A DNA stretch of 64,000 bases from Haloferax litoreum (lineage in GTDB: Archaea; Halobacteriota; Halobacteria; Halobacteriales; Haloferacaceae), in NCBI RefSeq assembly GCF_009674605.1, contig NZ_WKJO01000001.1:1736001-1800000 (forward strand). Direction: 5' to 3'. Below, piece by piece: positions 33,820 through 41,520 of the stretch (position 1 is the stretch's first letter; every line of letters starts with the position of its first letter). Below the pieces are notes generated by a model that saw only the letters and a list, made by a program, of their open reading frames with translations, had not been told where the DNA came from and made no database searches. Position numbers and translations under genes: made by a program.

Positions 33820-34743
33820 TTACGCGGTGGACGGGGTCATGTCGATGTTGAGTCCCTTGCGGATAATCTGGGTGAACCCCATCGAGCAGAGGAAGTACCA
33901 GACAATCCACGCCTGCATCGGGCCGACGACGCCGTCTTTCCAGGCGACTTCACCGACCATCGGGAGGACCAACGGTTCGAGCGTGACGTGTGGCTGGGCG
34001 TTCGCGCCGCCGACGCCGATGGCCCAGTACATCCAGAGGAACACCGGGATGGTGAGGAACATAATCCAGACCATCGGGCGGAACTGCTCTTTGAACATGC
34101 CCATCTGGTCGCCCATCGCTTCCATCTGTTCTTCTTGAATCTTCTCCAGTTCGGCGTCGTCGCCGCGCTCGCGGGCATCCTTCTGCCGTTTCTGGATGTC
34201 CTTCATGCGCTCTTGGTACACGGCCATCTTGTCCATGTCCATGAGGTTCGCCTGCAGGAGCGTGGAGTAGAGACCGGTCGCGAGTGCGAGAACCATCACG
34301 ACGGCGTAGAACGGGAGCAACTCGGCAAGCGGGCCGAGCGCGACGTCCATGACCCCGCCGATGACGTTGCGAACTTCGGCGACGGAGTAGCCGAGGAACA
34401 GGCCAACAGTCACGACTGCCGCGCCTTTGTCGTACTTCGACCACGACGAGTCGCCGGTATCGGCCGACGAGGTCGACGAGGACGAAGACGAGGACCCGGA
34501 CGACGAGTCGTCTTCGAGGCCTGCGCGGGTCGCCGCCACGTCAGCGAGTCGGAACCCTTCGTCACCGTCGACGAGGACTCCTTTCTCGATGAGGCGGCCC
34601 CACTGGCCGCTCGTGAGCTCGTCGCGGACGTCGGCCCACTCGACTTCGCCGTCGTCCGCCCGTTCGAGGACGGTCTCGACGGCGGCGCGCATGTCGGTGT
34701 CCGAACCGACGAGGTCGCGCACCTTAGATTCGATTCGTGCCAT
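33820..34743 (-). CDS. DUF106 (EMC3/TMCO1, Oxa1/YidC-like) membrane protein with N-terminal extension
   Basis: Archaeal member of the Oxa1 superfamily, proposed to help membrane-protein insertion near the Sec translocon. It is 307 aa. The C-terminal part has three membrane segments and the coiled hairpin MDMDKMAVYQERMKDIQKRQ (about residues 175-195) typical of DUF106. Unusually, residues 1-75 form a soluble winged-helix-like region (MARIESKVRDLVGSDTDMRAAVE), joined by a Ser-rich linker (DDSSSGSSSSSSS) to the membrane part. A GC-rich palindrome (GGCCCC/GGGGCC, about 33770) between it and cmk may terminate transcription. Confidence 0.9.
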   Translation of the reverse strand: MARIESKVRDLVGSDTDMRAAVETVLERADDGEVEWADVRDELTSGQWGRLIEKGVLVDGDEGFRLADVAATRAGLEDDSSSGSSSSSSSTSSADTGDSSWSKYDKGAAVVTVGLFLGYSVAEVRNVIGGVMDVALGPLAELLPFYAVVMVLALATGLYSTLLQANLMDMDKMAVYQERMKDIQKRQKDARERGDDAELEKIQEEQMEAMGDQMGMFKEQFRPMVWIMFLTIPVFLWMYWAIGVGGANAQPHVTLEPLVLPMVGEVAWKDGVVGPMQAWIVWYFLCSMGFTQIIRKGLNIDMTPSTA

Positions 34744-34876
34744 TACCGCCCCTTTAGCAACCGGCCGTTATCAAGGTTTTACCTTGTGGACGAGCGCACG
34801 CACGACTGTCACTGGGGTGTCCCTGTCCGAATCGACGCAAAAAAGCGAGTCGAGTATCCAGAGTCCGTGTCGAACC

Positions 34877-35500
34877 TTACTGGCCGACGACGTCGACGAT
34901 GTCCTCGAATACTTCGTCAGGCGTCTGTTCGCCGTCGATTTCGACGAGGACACCTTCGTCGCGGTAGTGCTCGATGACCGGTTCAGTGTTCTCTTCGAAG
35001 ACCGAGAGACGCTCACGGACGGTCTCTTCGGTGTCGTCGTCGCGCTGGACGAGTTCGCCACCACATTCGTCACACACGCCTTCTTCGTCCGGTTGGTTGA
35101 ACTTGACGTGGAAGTTGGTTCCGCACTCGGAACAGACGCGTCGGCCGGTGAGTCGCTCGACGAGTTCGTCTTCGGCGACCTTCAAGTAGAGAACGGCGTC
35201 GAGGTCCGTAATCTCGGTGAGGTACTCCGCCTGCGAGAGGTTGCGCGGATAGCCGTCGAGGACGTAGCCGTCGGCGTCTTCGAGTGCCGCCTTCACGATT
35301 TCGTTGACGACGGCGTCGGGGACGAGTTCGCCCTTCTCCATGAACGACCGAGGCGTGCCGTACTCGGTTTCCATGTCCTTGTTCGCGCGAAGCGCGTCAC
35401 CGGTGGTGACGTGGTCGATGTCGTATTCTTCGGCGAGTTGCTTCGACTGTGTGCCCTTGCCGGCGCCGGGCGCGCCGAGCAGGAGGATGCGCTTGCCCAT
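34877..35500 (-). CDS. adk: Adenylate kinase
   Basis: Interconverts AMP and ATP with two ADP. It is 207 aa, the long-LID, bacterial-like form. The P-loop [20 protein letters not shown] is at the start, followed by [12 protein letters not shown]. The LID domain (about 122-160) contains [13 protein letters not shown] and CDECGG, a four-cysteine zinc site. Two in-frame ATGs exist (35512, 35500). The TATA-like ATATAG (35524-35529) lies 26 bases from 35500, and this start matches relatives, so it is used. Separated from DUF106 by 133 bases, with a hairpin around A6/T6 (34831-34852) that may terminate it. Confidence 0.95.
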   Translation of the reverse strand: MGKRILLLGAPGAGKGTQSKQLAEEYDIDHVTTGDALRANKDMETEYGTPRSFMEKGELVPDAVVNEIVKAALEDADGYVLDGYPRNLSQAEYLTEITDLDAVLYLKVAEDELVERLTGRRVCSECGTNFHVKFNQPDEEGVCDECGGELVQRDDDTEETVRERLSVFEENTEPVIEHYRDEGVLVEIDGEQTPDEVFEDIVDVVGQ

Positions 35501-35523
35501 ATCGACTACCATCCGGCGAGAGC

Positions 35524-35529
35524 ATATAG
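35524..35529 (-). promoter_or_regulatory. TATA box of adk
   Basis: On the minus strand CTATAT is centred 26 bases before the ATG at 35500 and only 14 from the ATG at 35512. This supports the inner ATG and a leaderless mRNA. Confidence 0.55.
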
Positions 35530-35762
35530 TGTTGAAGATACCTGCCCAGATATGCGACGAACCGAGTCGGGAAAAGCGGCAGATGCTGCTGGCTGATTAG
35601 CGACGAGACCGTGGTATCCGGTCACACTACGCTGGTTCGCGGACAGTACTGCCGCTTCCCGCGACGCAGAGCGACACGTTCAACGGGGCGGGAGTCGTCC
35701 GACCCACCGATGCGCGAGTCGCCGGCCGGGGTCGTTGAACGCACCTTCGTTCACGTCGGACT

Positions 35763-36758
35763 GTGAGCGGGACAATATTCGAACGAGTCCAGCGTCTCCT
35801 CCCCGGACTCGTGCTGCTCGCCGTCCTCGCGGGACTCGCGACGCTCGTCGCCAGCGTCGTCCCCGGCGTCAACGCACTCTTGCTCGGTGTCGTCTTCGGG
35901 GCCGTCGTCGCCAACACGACTGGTGTCCCCGCGTGGGCGAGGCCGGGCGTCCGCACGCAAACGGTACTCCTCGAAGCGGGTATCGTCCTCCTCGGCGCTC
36001 GTATCGCTGTCGACGAACTCGTCGCCTCTGGCGTGACGCTCGTCGTCCTCGTCGTCGCGACTGTCGTCGCGAGTATCTTCCTCGTCGAACTCGTCGCCGG
36101 GCGCGTATTCGGTCTCGCCCGCGACACCAGTTCGCTCCTCGCCGCGGGTGCGAGCATCTGTGGCGTCTCCGCCGCGACTGCTATCGCGGGCACTATCGAC
36201 GCCGACGGTGAGTCACTCGCCCACGTCGTGGCGACAGTCCTCCTGTTCGACGCGATTACACTCGCCGTCTTCCCCATCGCCGGTGACGTGCTTCCGCTCA
36301 CTGGGCGTCAGTTCGGCGTCTGGGCGGGCCTGAGTATGTTCAGCACCGGGCCGGTCACTGCCGCCGGGTTCGCCCACTCCGACGTCGCCGGGCAGTGGGC
36401 GACGGTGACGAAACTCGCTCGGAACTCGATGCTCGGCGTGGTCGCCCTCTGGTACGCGTTTCGCTACGCTGACGGGTCGTCGACGGACGTTCGAGCGGTC
36501 CTCGACGGCGTCCCTGGCTTCCTCGTCGGGTTCGTCGTGCTCGCGGCCCTCACGAACGTCGGGGTCTTCTCTGGCGACGTGCTCGCGGCGTTCGATACCG
36601 GCAGCGACGTGCTATTCGCACTCGCCTTCGTGGGCCTCGGCCTCGACGTTCGTCTCGCCGCGATGCGTGAGACTGGCATGACGCCCGTGTTCGTCCTCGC
36701 CGTCCAGTTACTCGCCGTGAGCGCGGTGACGCTGGCGGCGGTCATCATCCTCATCTGA
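35763..36758 (+). CDS. YeiH-family (UPF0324) putative sulfate/anion exporter
   Basis: A 331-residue membrane protein with about ten hydrophobic segments. Conserved family parts include VVANTTGVPAWARPGV (about residues 45-60), LLEAGIVLLGARIAVDELV (about 67-85), AAGASICGVSAATAIAGTI (about 125-143, the best YeiH motif) and FALAFVGLGLDVRLAAMRE near the C-terminus. YeiH relatives are annotated as sulfate exporters with limited evidence. The start is a GTG; no ATG in frame gives a plausible alternative. Ends 25 bases before a stem-loop terminator (36784-36818). Confidence 0.88.
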   Translation: MSGTIFERVQRLLPGLVLLAVLAGLATLVASVVPGVNALLLGVVFGAVVANTTGVPAWARPGVRTQTVLLEAGIVLLGARIAVDELVASGVTLVVLVVATVVASIFLVELVAGRVFGLARDTSSLLAAGASICGVSAATAIAGTIDADGESLAHVVATVLLFDAITLAVFPIAGDVLPLTGRQFGVWAGLSMFSTGPVTAAGFAHSDVAGQWATVTKLARNSMLGVVALWYAFRYADGSSTDVRAVLDGVPGFLVGFVVLAALTNVGVFSGDVLAAFDTGSDVLFALAFVGLGLDVRLAAMRETGMTPVFVLAVQLLAVSAVTLAAVIILI

Positions 36759-36783
36759 CGTGGTGTGACCGTCGTCTTCGCCG

Positions 36784-36818
36784 CGGCCCGCGTCGCCGCG
36801 ACGACGCGGGCCGTTTTT
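36784..36818 (+). terminator. Stem-loop and T-tract terminator, shared with the next promoter
   Basis: Perfect 12-base arms CGGCCCGCGTCG and CGACGCGGGCCG enclose a six-base loop and are followed by TTTTT. It sits 25 bases behind the YeiH-family gene, and looks like an intrinsic terminator. The TTTTTGTA that begins in the T-tract is centred about 26 bases before the next ATG (36844), so the same bases probably also act as that gene's TATA box. Confidence 0.7.
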
Positions 36819-36843
36819 GTACCGAGCGGGAGTAGCCACGACT

Positions 36844-37239
36844 ATGACTCGATTCGAGGCCGACACACCCCGCGAGCGCCGAAAACTCTTCGCCGACGCC
36901 GTCACCGCTCACCGGAATCGCGGGAGTGCGTTCTTGACCATCGAGGCCGAACGCGACCCGGATATCGACGGTGAGAGCCCCGGTCCGTGGATTCAGTTCG
37001 GCGAGCGGACGTTCAACGTGGACGTGACCGACGACGAACTGGCCCGTCTGAAAGACCTCCTCTCGGAGTTCCCGGAGTTCCGTATCGACCAACTGGAGAG
37101 CCCCGACGAGGCGGAAGGGACGAACGTCAGAATCACCGCACGCTCCGACGCGAACCGTCTCGCCGGCTTCGCAGACCGCGTGTTTCAGACGGTGTTCGAG
37201 CGCACAGAAGACTATCGGGCGTGGGTCGTCGCAATCTGA
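36844..37239 (+). CDS. Conserved haloarchaeal protein of unknown function
   Basis: A 131-residue acidic, soluble protein. Sequence landmarks are TPRERRKLFADAVTAHRNRG near the start, FLTIEAERDPD (a beta strand), PWIQFGERTFNVDVTDDELARLKDLL and a C-terminal ANRLAGFADRVFQTVFERTEDY. It reads as an alpha/beta domain without known catalytic motifs. It looks conserved because helix and strand patterns are regular and codon use is typical of the genome. I do not recognise the family. Start chosen at the ATG 26 bases from the TTTTTGTA element; an in-frame upstream start at 36817 falls inside that element. Confidence 0.72.
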   Translation: MTRFEADTPRERRKLFADAVTAHRNRGSAFLTIEAERDPDIDGESPGPWIQFGERTFNVDVTDDELARLKDLLSEFPEFRIDQLESPDEAEGTNVRITARSDANRLAGFADRVFQTVFERTEDYRAWVVAI

Positions 37240-37449
37240 CGACGTACACGAGACGAACCTCCCGTCCGGCTGGCAAATTTCGCCGACACGAGGCTCGGAT
37301 TTGCGAACTTCTATACCAACTCACGTCAAAGCCGGCGATATGAATTCCCGACGGTCACGTTGTGAATCGGGCGCTGTTGGACCCGACACAACCCACCTCC
37401 GCCGGGTCGAATCGCTCGCTGTACACCCAACACACTCGTGTTCCATACT

Positions 37450-37950
37450 ATGACCGAACAGTACCAGCCACTGTTCTCACGTCCACTCCTCCCGCTTGCG
37501 AACGAGGAGGACGCCGAGGTGACGTGCGGTGTCGCCTTCCCGCGTATCGCGGCGAACGACGGCACGGCATTCGTCGTCCACGTCATCGAGAAAGCCGGCG
37601 GTGCTCCGGACAAAGCGGGCGTCGAACAACGCGAAGAAGTCGCAGACGACGTGTTCGACGTCGCTCACCGTGTCGCGGACGATGTCGGCATCGACATCGA
37701 CACCGACCTTCGGTTCGACACGAACGTCGGCGACGCCATCCTCGACGCCGCGAGAGACGTGGACGCGTCCGCCATCGTGTTCACGCCGCGCGGTGGTCGG
37801 TCGTGGTGGGACCTCTTTTCCGGTGACGTCCGCGACCGGTTGATTCGAGAGAGTGACCGCCCCGTGGTCGTCTTGCCCCACGACAGTGTAGAATCCGACG
37901 GCGGAACCGACGAGCAGTCGAACGACACAGGAATGGTGAGACATGACTGA
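37450..37950 (+). CDS. Universal-stress-protein-like (UspA) protein
   Basis: A 166-residue Usp-fold protein. It begins FSRPLLPLANEEDAEVTCGVAF, lacking the usual VDGS Asp after strand 1, and ends with VFTPRGGRSWWDLFSGDVRDRLI then VVVLPHD. The ATP-loop glycines are altered (RGGRSWWDLFSGD), so nucleotide binding is doubtful. Its stop overlaps the start of the APC permease gene by eight bases, so the two are translationally coupled, and the permease itself ends in two Usp domains. It therefore probably acts as a regulatory partner of that permease. A GTG at 37438 is an alternative start. Confidence 0.83.
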   Translation: MTEQYQPLFSRPLLPLANEEDAEVTCGVAFPRIAANDGTAFVVHVIEKAGGAPDKAGVEQREEVADDVFDVAHRVADDVGIDIDTDLRFDTNVGDAILDAARDVDASAIVFTPRGGRSWWDLFSGDVRDRLIRESDRPVVVLPHDSVESDGGTDEQSNDTGMVRHD

Positions 37951-40162
37951 CGAGGAACTCGCAAAAGACCTCGGCCCACTCGCCGCCCTGACGATTGGTA
38001 TCGGGACCATGATTGGTGCCGGTATCTTCGTCTTGCCGGGTGCCGCCGTCGAACAAGCGGGACCACTCGCCGCCGCGGCGTTCGTCCTCGGCGGTGTTAT
38101 CGCACTGTTGACCGCCGCGTCCGCCAGCGAACTCGGGACGGCGATGCCGAAATCTGGTGGTGCGTACTACTACATCAACCACGCACTCGGTCCGCTGTTC
38201 GGCAGCGTCGCCGGGTGGGGCAACTGGATGGGTCTCGCGTTCGCCTCCGCGTTCTACATGACCGGTTTCGGCCAGTACGTCGCAACCTTCCTGACCGTCC
38301 CGAGTCTCTCCCTCGCGGGAGTGACCATCTCTGGCGTCAAACTCGTCGCACTCGCCGGAGGGACGCTGTTCGTGTTCATCAACTACGTCGGCGCGAAAGA
38401 GACGGGGAAACTCCAGAACGCTATCGTCCTCATCTTACTGGCTATCCTCGCCGTGTTCACGCTCTTCGGCCTCTTGAACGCCGACATCGCGAAACTCAGG
38501 CCCTTCGTCCCACCGGACAAGGGCGTGAGTCCACTACTCCCCGTGACGGGTCTCATCTTCGTCTCCTACCTCGGGTTCGTCCAGATTACGTCCGTCGCCG
38601 AGGAAATCAAAGACCCCGGAAAGAACCTCCCACGCGCCGTCCTCGGGAGCGTCATCATCGTCACGGCCGTGTACGCACTCGTCCTCGTGACAGTGCTGGC
38701 CGCCGTCGACAACAGCCTCGTCGCCGGCAACGAAACTGCCGTCGTCGACGTTGCGCGCACACTCATCGGACCGCTCGGTGCTGCTGCGATGCTCTTCGGT
38801 GGTCTCCTCGCGACGGCGTCGTCCGCGAACGCCTCGATTCTCGCCTCGTCGCGCATCAACTTCGCGATGGGTCGTGACCGCATCGTCTCCGAAGAACTCA
38901 ACGAGATTCACCCACGGTTCGGGACGCCGTACCGCTCTATCGCCATCACGGGCGGGTTCATCTTACTCTTCATCCTCCTGGCCGACGTGGGAACGCTCGC
39001 GAACGCCGGCAGCGTCCTGCACCTCATCATCTACGGCCTCCTCAACGTCTCGCTCGTCGTGATGCGCGTCGCCGACCCAGAGGACTACCAGCCCGACTAC
39101 CGGGTGCCGCTGTACCCCTTCACGCCGATTCTGGGCGCGATTACGTCGTTCGCACTCATCGCCTTCTTCGCCGACACCATCGTCCTGCTCGCAGTCGGGT
39201 TCGTCGTGTTCGCGATGCTCTGGTACGCCGTCTACGCCCGCGGACAGGCGAAGAAGCAGGGTATCCTCGGTCAGTACGTCCTCCAGCGGTCCGAAGAACT
39301 GCCGTCCGCCGCCGTTTCGGCGACGACATCGGTCCAACCCGACGGTGGCTACCGCGTCATGGTTCCGCTCGCCAACCCGGAGAGCGAACGTGACCTCGTC
39401 ACGCTCGGCGGGTCAGTCGCGAAAGCGAACAACGGCACCCTCGTCGGCGTCCACATCGTGCAGGTCCCCGACCAGACGGCGCTCGAATCTGCACGAGAAG
39501 AGTACGACTTCGCCGAGGCCGACGAGTTGCTCGAACAGGCCCGCGTCGACGCCGACGAACTCGACATCGACATCGAGACGCACACGATTCTCTCGCACCG
39601 CTCGTTCGAGGAGGTGTTCGACGCCGCCGAGATGTACAACGCCGACCTCGTCGTGATGGGATGGGGCCCCGACAGTCACGGCGCACCGGGCCGTGCGGAG
39701 AGTGCCATCGAAGAGATGACCAACACGCTCCCGTACGACGTGTTGGTGCTGAAAGACCGTGGCTTCGACCCATCGTCGGTCCTCGTCCCGACGGCAGGCG
39801 GTCCCGACTCGGACCTCTCTGCGTCTATCGCCACGGTGCTCACGGAGTTCTACGACGCCCAGGTGACGCTCCTCCACGTCGCCGACGACGAACGAGAAGG
39901 TCGGGCCTTCCTGCAGAAGTGGGCCGAAGAGCGCGGACTCGGTGACGCGACGCTCGAAGTCGAAACCGGCGACGTCGAGCGAGCAATCGAGTCGCACGCG
40001 AAGGATAAGTCGCTGCTCGTCATCGGAGCGACCGAACGCGGTCTCCTCTCGCGCCTCGTCCGAGGGACGTTGGTCCTCGACGTCGTCGACGACGTGGACT
40101 GTTCAGTCCTCCTCGCCGAGCGGAGTCGAAAGCGCAGTATTCGGGAGCGTCTCTTCGGATAA
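37943..40162 (+). CDS. APC-superfamily amino acid permease with C-terminal Usp domains
   Basis: A 739-residue fusion. Residues about 1-430 form a 12-helix amino acid/polyamine/cation permease (GIGTMIGAGIFVLPGAA, the helix-1 substrate motif, and PKSGGAYYYINHALGP). Residues about 460-600 and 610-739 form two Usp-like cytoplasmic domains (VMVPLANPESERDLVTLG, then VLVPTAGGPDSDLSASIATVL). The second ends ATERGLLSRLVRGTL, a Usp-type loop. The start overlaps the preceding uspA stop. Such permease-Usp fusions are known in haloarchaea; the Usp part may sense ATP or cell state. Substrate unknown. Confidence 0.9.
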   Translation: MTDEELAKDLGPLAALTIGIGTMIGAGIFVLPGAAVEQAGPLAAAAFVLGGVIALLTAASASELGTAMPKSGGAYYYINHALGPLFGSVAGWGNWMGLAFASAFYMTGFGQYVATFLTVPSLSLAGVTISGVKLVALAGGTLFVFINYVGAKETGKLQNAIVLILLAILAVFTLFGLLNADIAKLRPFVPPDKGVSPLLPVTGLIFVSYLGFVQITSVAEEIKDPGKNLPRAVLGSVIIVTAVYALVLVTVLAAVDNSLVAGNETAVVDVARTLIGPLGAAAMLFGGLLATASSANASILASSRINFAMGRDRIVSEELNEIHPRFGTPYRSIAITGGFILLFILLADVGTLANAGSVLHLIIYGLLNVSLVVMRVADPEDYQPDYRVPLYPFTPILGAITSFALIAFFADTIVLLAVGFVVFAMLWYAVYARGQAKKQGILGQYVLQRSEELPSAAVSATTSVQPDGGYRVMVPLANPESERDLVTLGGSVAKANNGTLVGVHIVQVPDQTALESAREEYDFAEADELLEQARVDADELDIDIETHTILSHRSFEEVFDAAEMYNADLVVMGWGPDSHGAPGRAESAIEEMTNTLPYDVLVLKDRGFDPSSVLVPTAGGPDSDLSASIATVLTEFYDAQVTLLHVADDEREGRAFLQKWAEERGLGDATLEVETGDVERAIESHAKDKSLLVIGATERGLLSRLVRGTLVLDVVDDVDCSVLLAERSRKRSIRERLFG

Positions 40163-40267
40163 CGGTTCGGCCACGTAACCGGGTCGAACTTCCCCCCGAA
40201 CTACGGGCGCCTCACCCCCGTTCGTGTCGCCGCACCACATTTGTCTTCTGCCCGCGTAGCGAGACGT

Positions 40268-41218
40268 ATGTCGAGCCAAACGGGGTTGAAATGTGAGGAC
40301 GTACAGTTGCCGGTGGAGGCGTCTGGTCGACTTGTCGACGTCGGCGACACCGAACTCTACGTCGTCGAGGCCGGACCCGAAGACGGAGAACTCGTCGTCC
40401 TCCTGCACGGGTTCCCCGAGTGTTGGTACGCGTGGGCTGACTACTTCCGACCACTCACCGAGGATGGGTACCGGGTCGTCGCACCCGACCAGCGCGGATA
40501 CAACCTGAGTGACCAACCGTCGGGCGTCGGTTCGTACAGTATCGACGACCTCACGGGTGACGTGGTCGGCCTCGTCGACGCCTTAGGTCGTGAGAAAGCA
40601 CACGTCGTTGGCCACGACTGGGGTGCCGCAGTCGCGTGGTGGACGGCCCTTCACCACTCCGACCGTGTGCGGTCGCTCACGGCGATGAACGTCCCTCACC
40701 CCTCCGTCTTCGGCCGACACCTCCGACGTGACCCGGCCCAGCAACTCCGCAGTTGGTACGTCCTGTTCTTCCAGGTGCCGAAACTCCCCGAACTCATCGC
40801 ACCCGTCGGCGACTGGGCCATCCTCGAACGGACGATTCAGTCCTCATCTCTCCCGGGGACGTTCTCGCCGACTGACATCGAGCACTATCGGGCAGCGTGG
40901 TCGGTCCCCGGTGCGTATCGCTCGATGGTCAACTGGTATCGGGCCGTCGTCCGTGAGCGACCCCAACCGAGAGCGACCACCGTGGAGGTTCCGACGCTGG
41001 TCGTCTGGGGTACCAAAGACCAGTTCCTCCGCCCCAAGATGGCCAGAGAGAGCCTCTCGTACTGCTCGAACGGTCACCTCCGAACGTTCGAGGGCGCGAC
41101 ACACTGGGTCCACCACGAAGAACCCGTCGCCGTCGCTCGTGCCCTCATCGAACACATCGACGACACGTGGTGGACGCCGAACAACACCCCGGACGAGGCA
41201 GGCCATCGGCCAATCTGA
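40268..41218 (+). CDS. Alpha/beta hydrolase, epoxide-hydrolase-like
   Basis: A 316-residue alpha/beta hydrolase. LLHGFPECWYAWADYF (about residues 44-59) is the oxyanion HGxP region. The nucleophile elbow VVGHDWGAAVAWW (about 115) has Asp, as in epoxide hydrolases and haloalkane dehalogenases, not Ser. A two-tyrosine cap is plausible but not certain. VVWGTKDQFL (about 255) and GATHWVHHEEP (about 283) supply the acid and the His. The start at 40268 is preferred to an in-frame start 27 bases earlier. Substrate unknown; detoxification of epoxides is a reasonable guess. Confidence 0.88.
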   Translation: MSSQTGLKCEDVQLPVEASGRLVDVGDTELYVVEAGPEDGELVVLLHGFPECWYAWADYFRPLTEDGYRVVAPDQRGYNLSDQPSGVGSYSIDDLTGDVVGLVDALGREKAHVVGHDWGAAVAWWTALHHSDRVRSLTAMNVPHPSVFGRHLRRDPAQQLRSWYVLFFQVPKLPELIAPVGDWAILERTIQSSSLPGTFSPTDIEHYRAAWSVPGAYRSMVNWYRAVVRERPQPRATTVEVPTLVVWGTKDQFLRPKMARESLSYCSNGHLRTFEGATHWVHHEEPVAVARALIEHIDDTWWTPNNTPDEAGHRPI

Positions 41219-41520
41219 GACAGTGACACGCGCCCGAAGTCGGCACCGTTTTACGTCGTCTCGATTCCCCTATATAGACCCATCGAGGGGACTTAGCGAG
41301 GTTCTTGTACGTCCAGAGTATCGTTTGAATCGACGCGGTCACAGTCCGGTGGTGGTGGGACGTCCTGTTCCACGTCGAACCGTCTCCGCGTCTTCTTCAT
41401 GAGCAGGGACGGGGGACCGTCCCACCTTCACCCGATGAGGGGGACGGCTATCGATAGTCCACGAGTCGGGCGGTGGCGACGGATGAGTACGTTCTTACTC
41501 ACGGCCACCCGACACCGATT
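41219..41520. other. 302-base gap with a TATA-like box and a hairpin
   Basis: Between the epoxide-hydrolase-like gene and the HypE-like gene. Contains CCCTATATAG (about 41268-41277), a strong TATA match on either strand, and a 7-base hairpin (GGGACGG/CCGTCCC) at about 41407-41424. A 35-codon minus-strand ORF (41293-41400) is listed separately. A plus-strand transcript starting near 41300 would give the HypE-like gene a leader of over 200 bases; otherwise the box serves an unseen small RNA. No tRNA or rRNA is present. Confidence 0.45.
41293..41400 (-). CDS. Possible 35-residue protein
   Basis: An ORF below the usual length cut-off, starting MKKTRRRFDVEQDVPPPPDC and ending with acidic residues (DTLDVQEPR). 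Its composition (basic start, then Asp/Glu-rich) and GC-rich third positions resemble haloarchaeal proteins. No TATA is seen at the normal distance, and no family is recognised. It could be chance within the gap. Listed because the gap is otherwise unexplained. Confidence 0.25.
   Translation of the reverse strand: MKKTRRRFDVEQDVPPPPDCDRVDSNDTLDVQEPR

Noticed and set aside
34595-34625. Possible transposon or IS remnant near the Ser-rich linker of the DUF106 gene
   Set aside because: The low complexity is a coding Ser/Asp repeat typical of haloarchaeal linkers; no inverted repeats or transposase residues are seen.
33667-34977. A 436-codon plus-strand open frame across cmk, DUF106 and adk
   Set aside because: It covers the antisense of two or three recognised genes and has no domain signature.
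41145-41342. 65-codon minus-strand ORF in the 41.2 kb gap
   Set aside because: It runs into the antisense of the epoxide-hydrolase-like gene and has an unnatural Cys/Arg-rich end; the separate 35-codon frame is more protein-like but is kept at low confidence.
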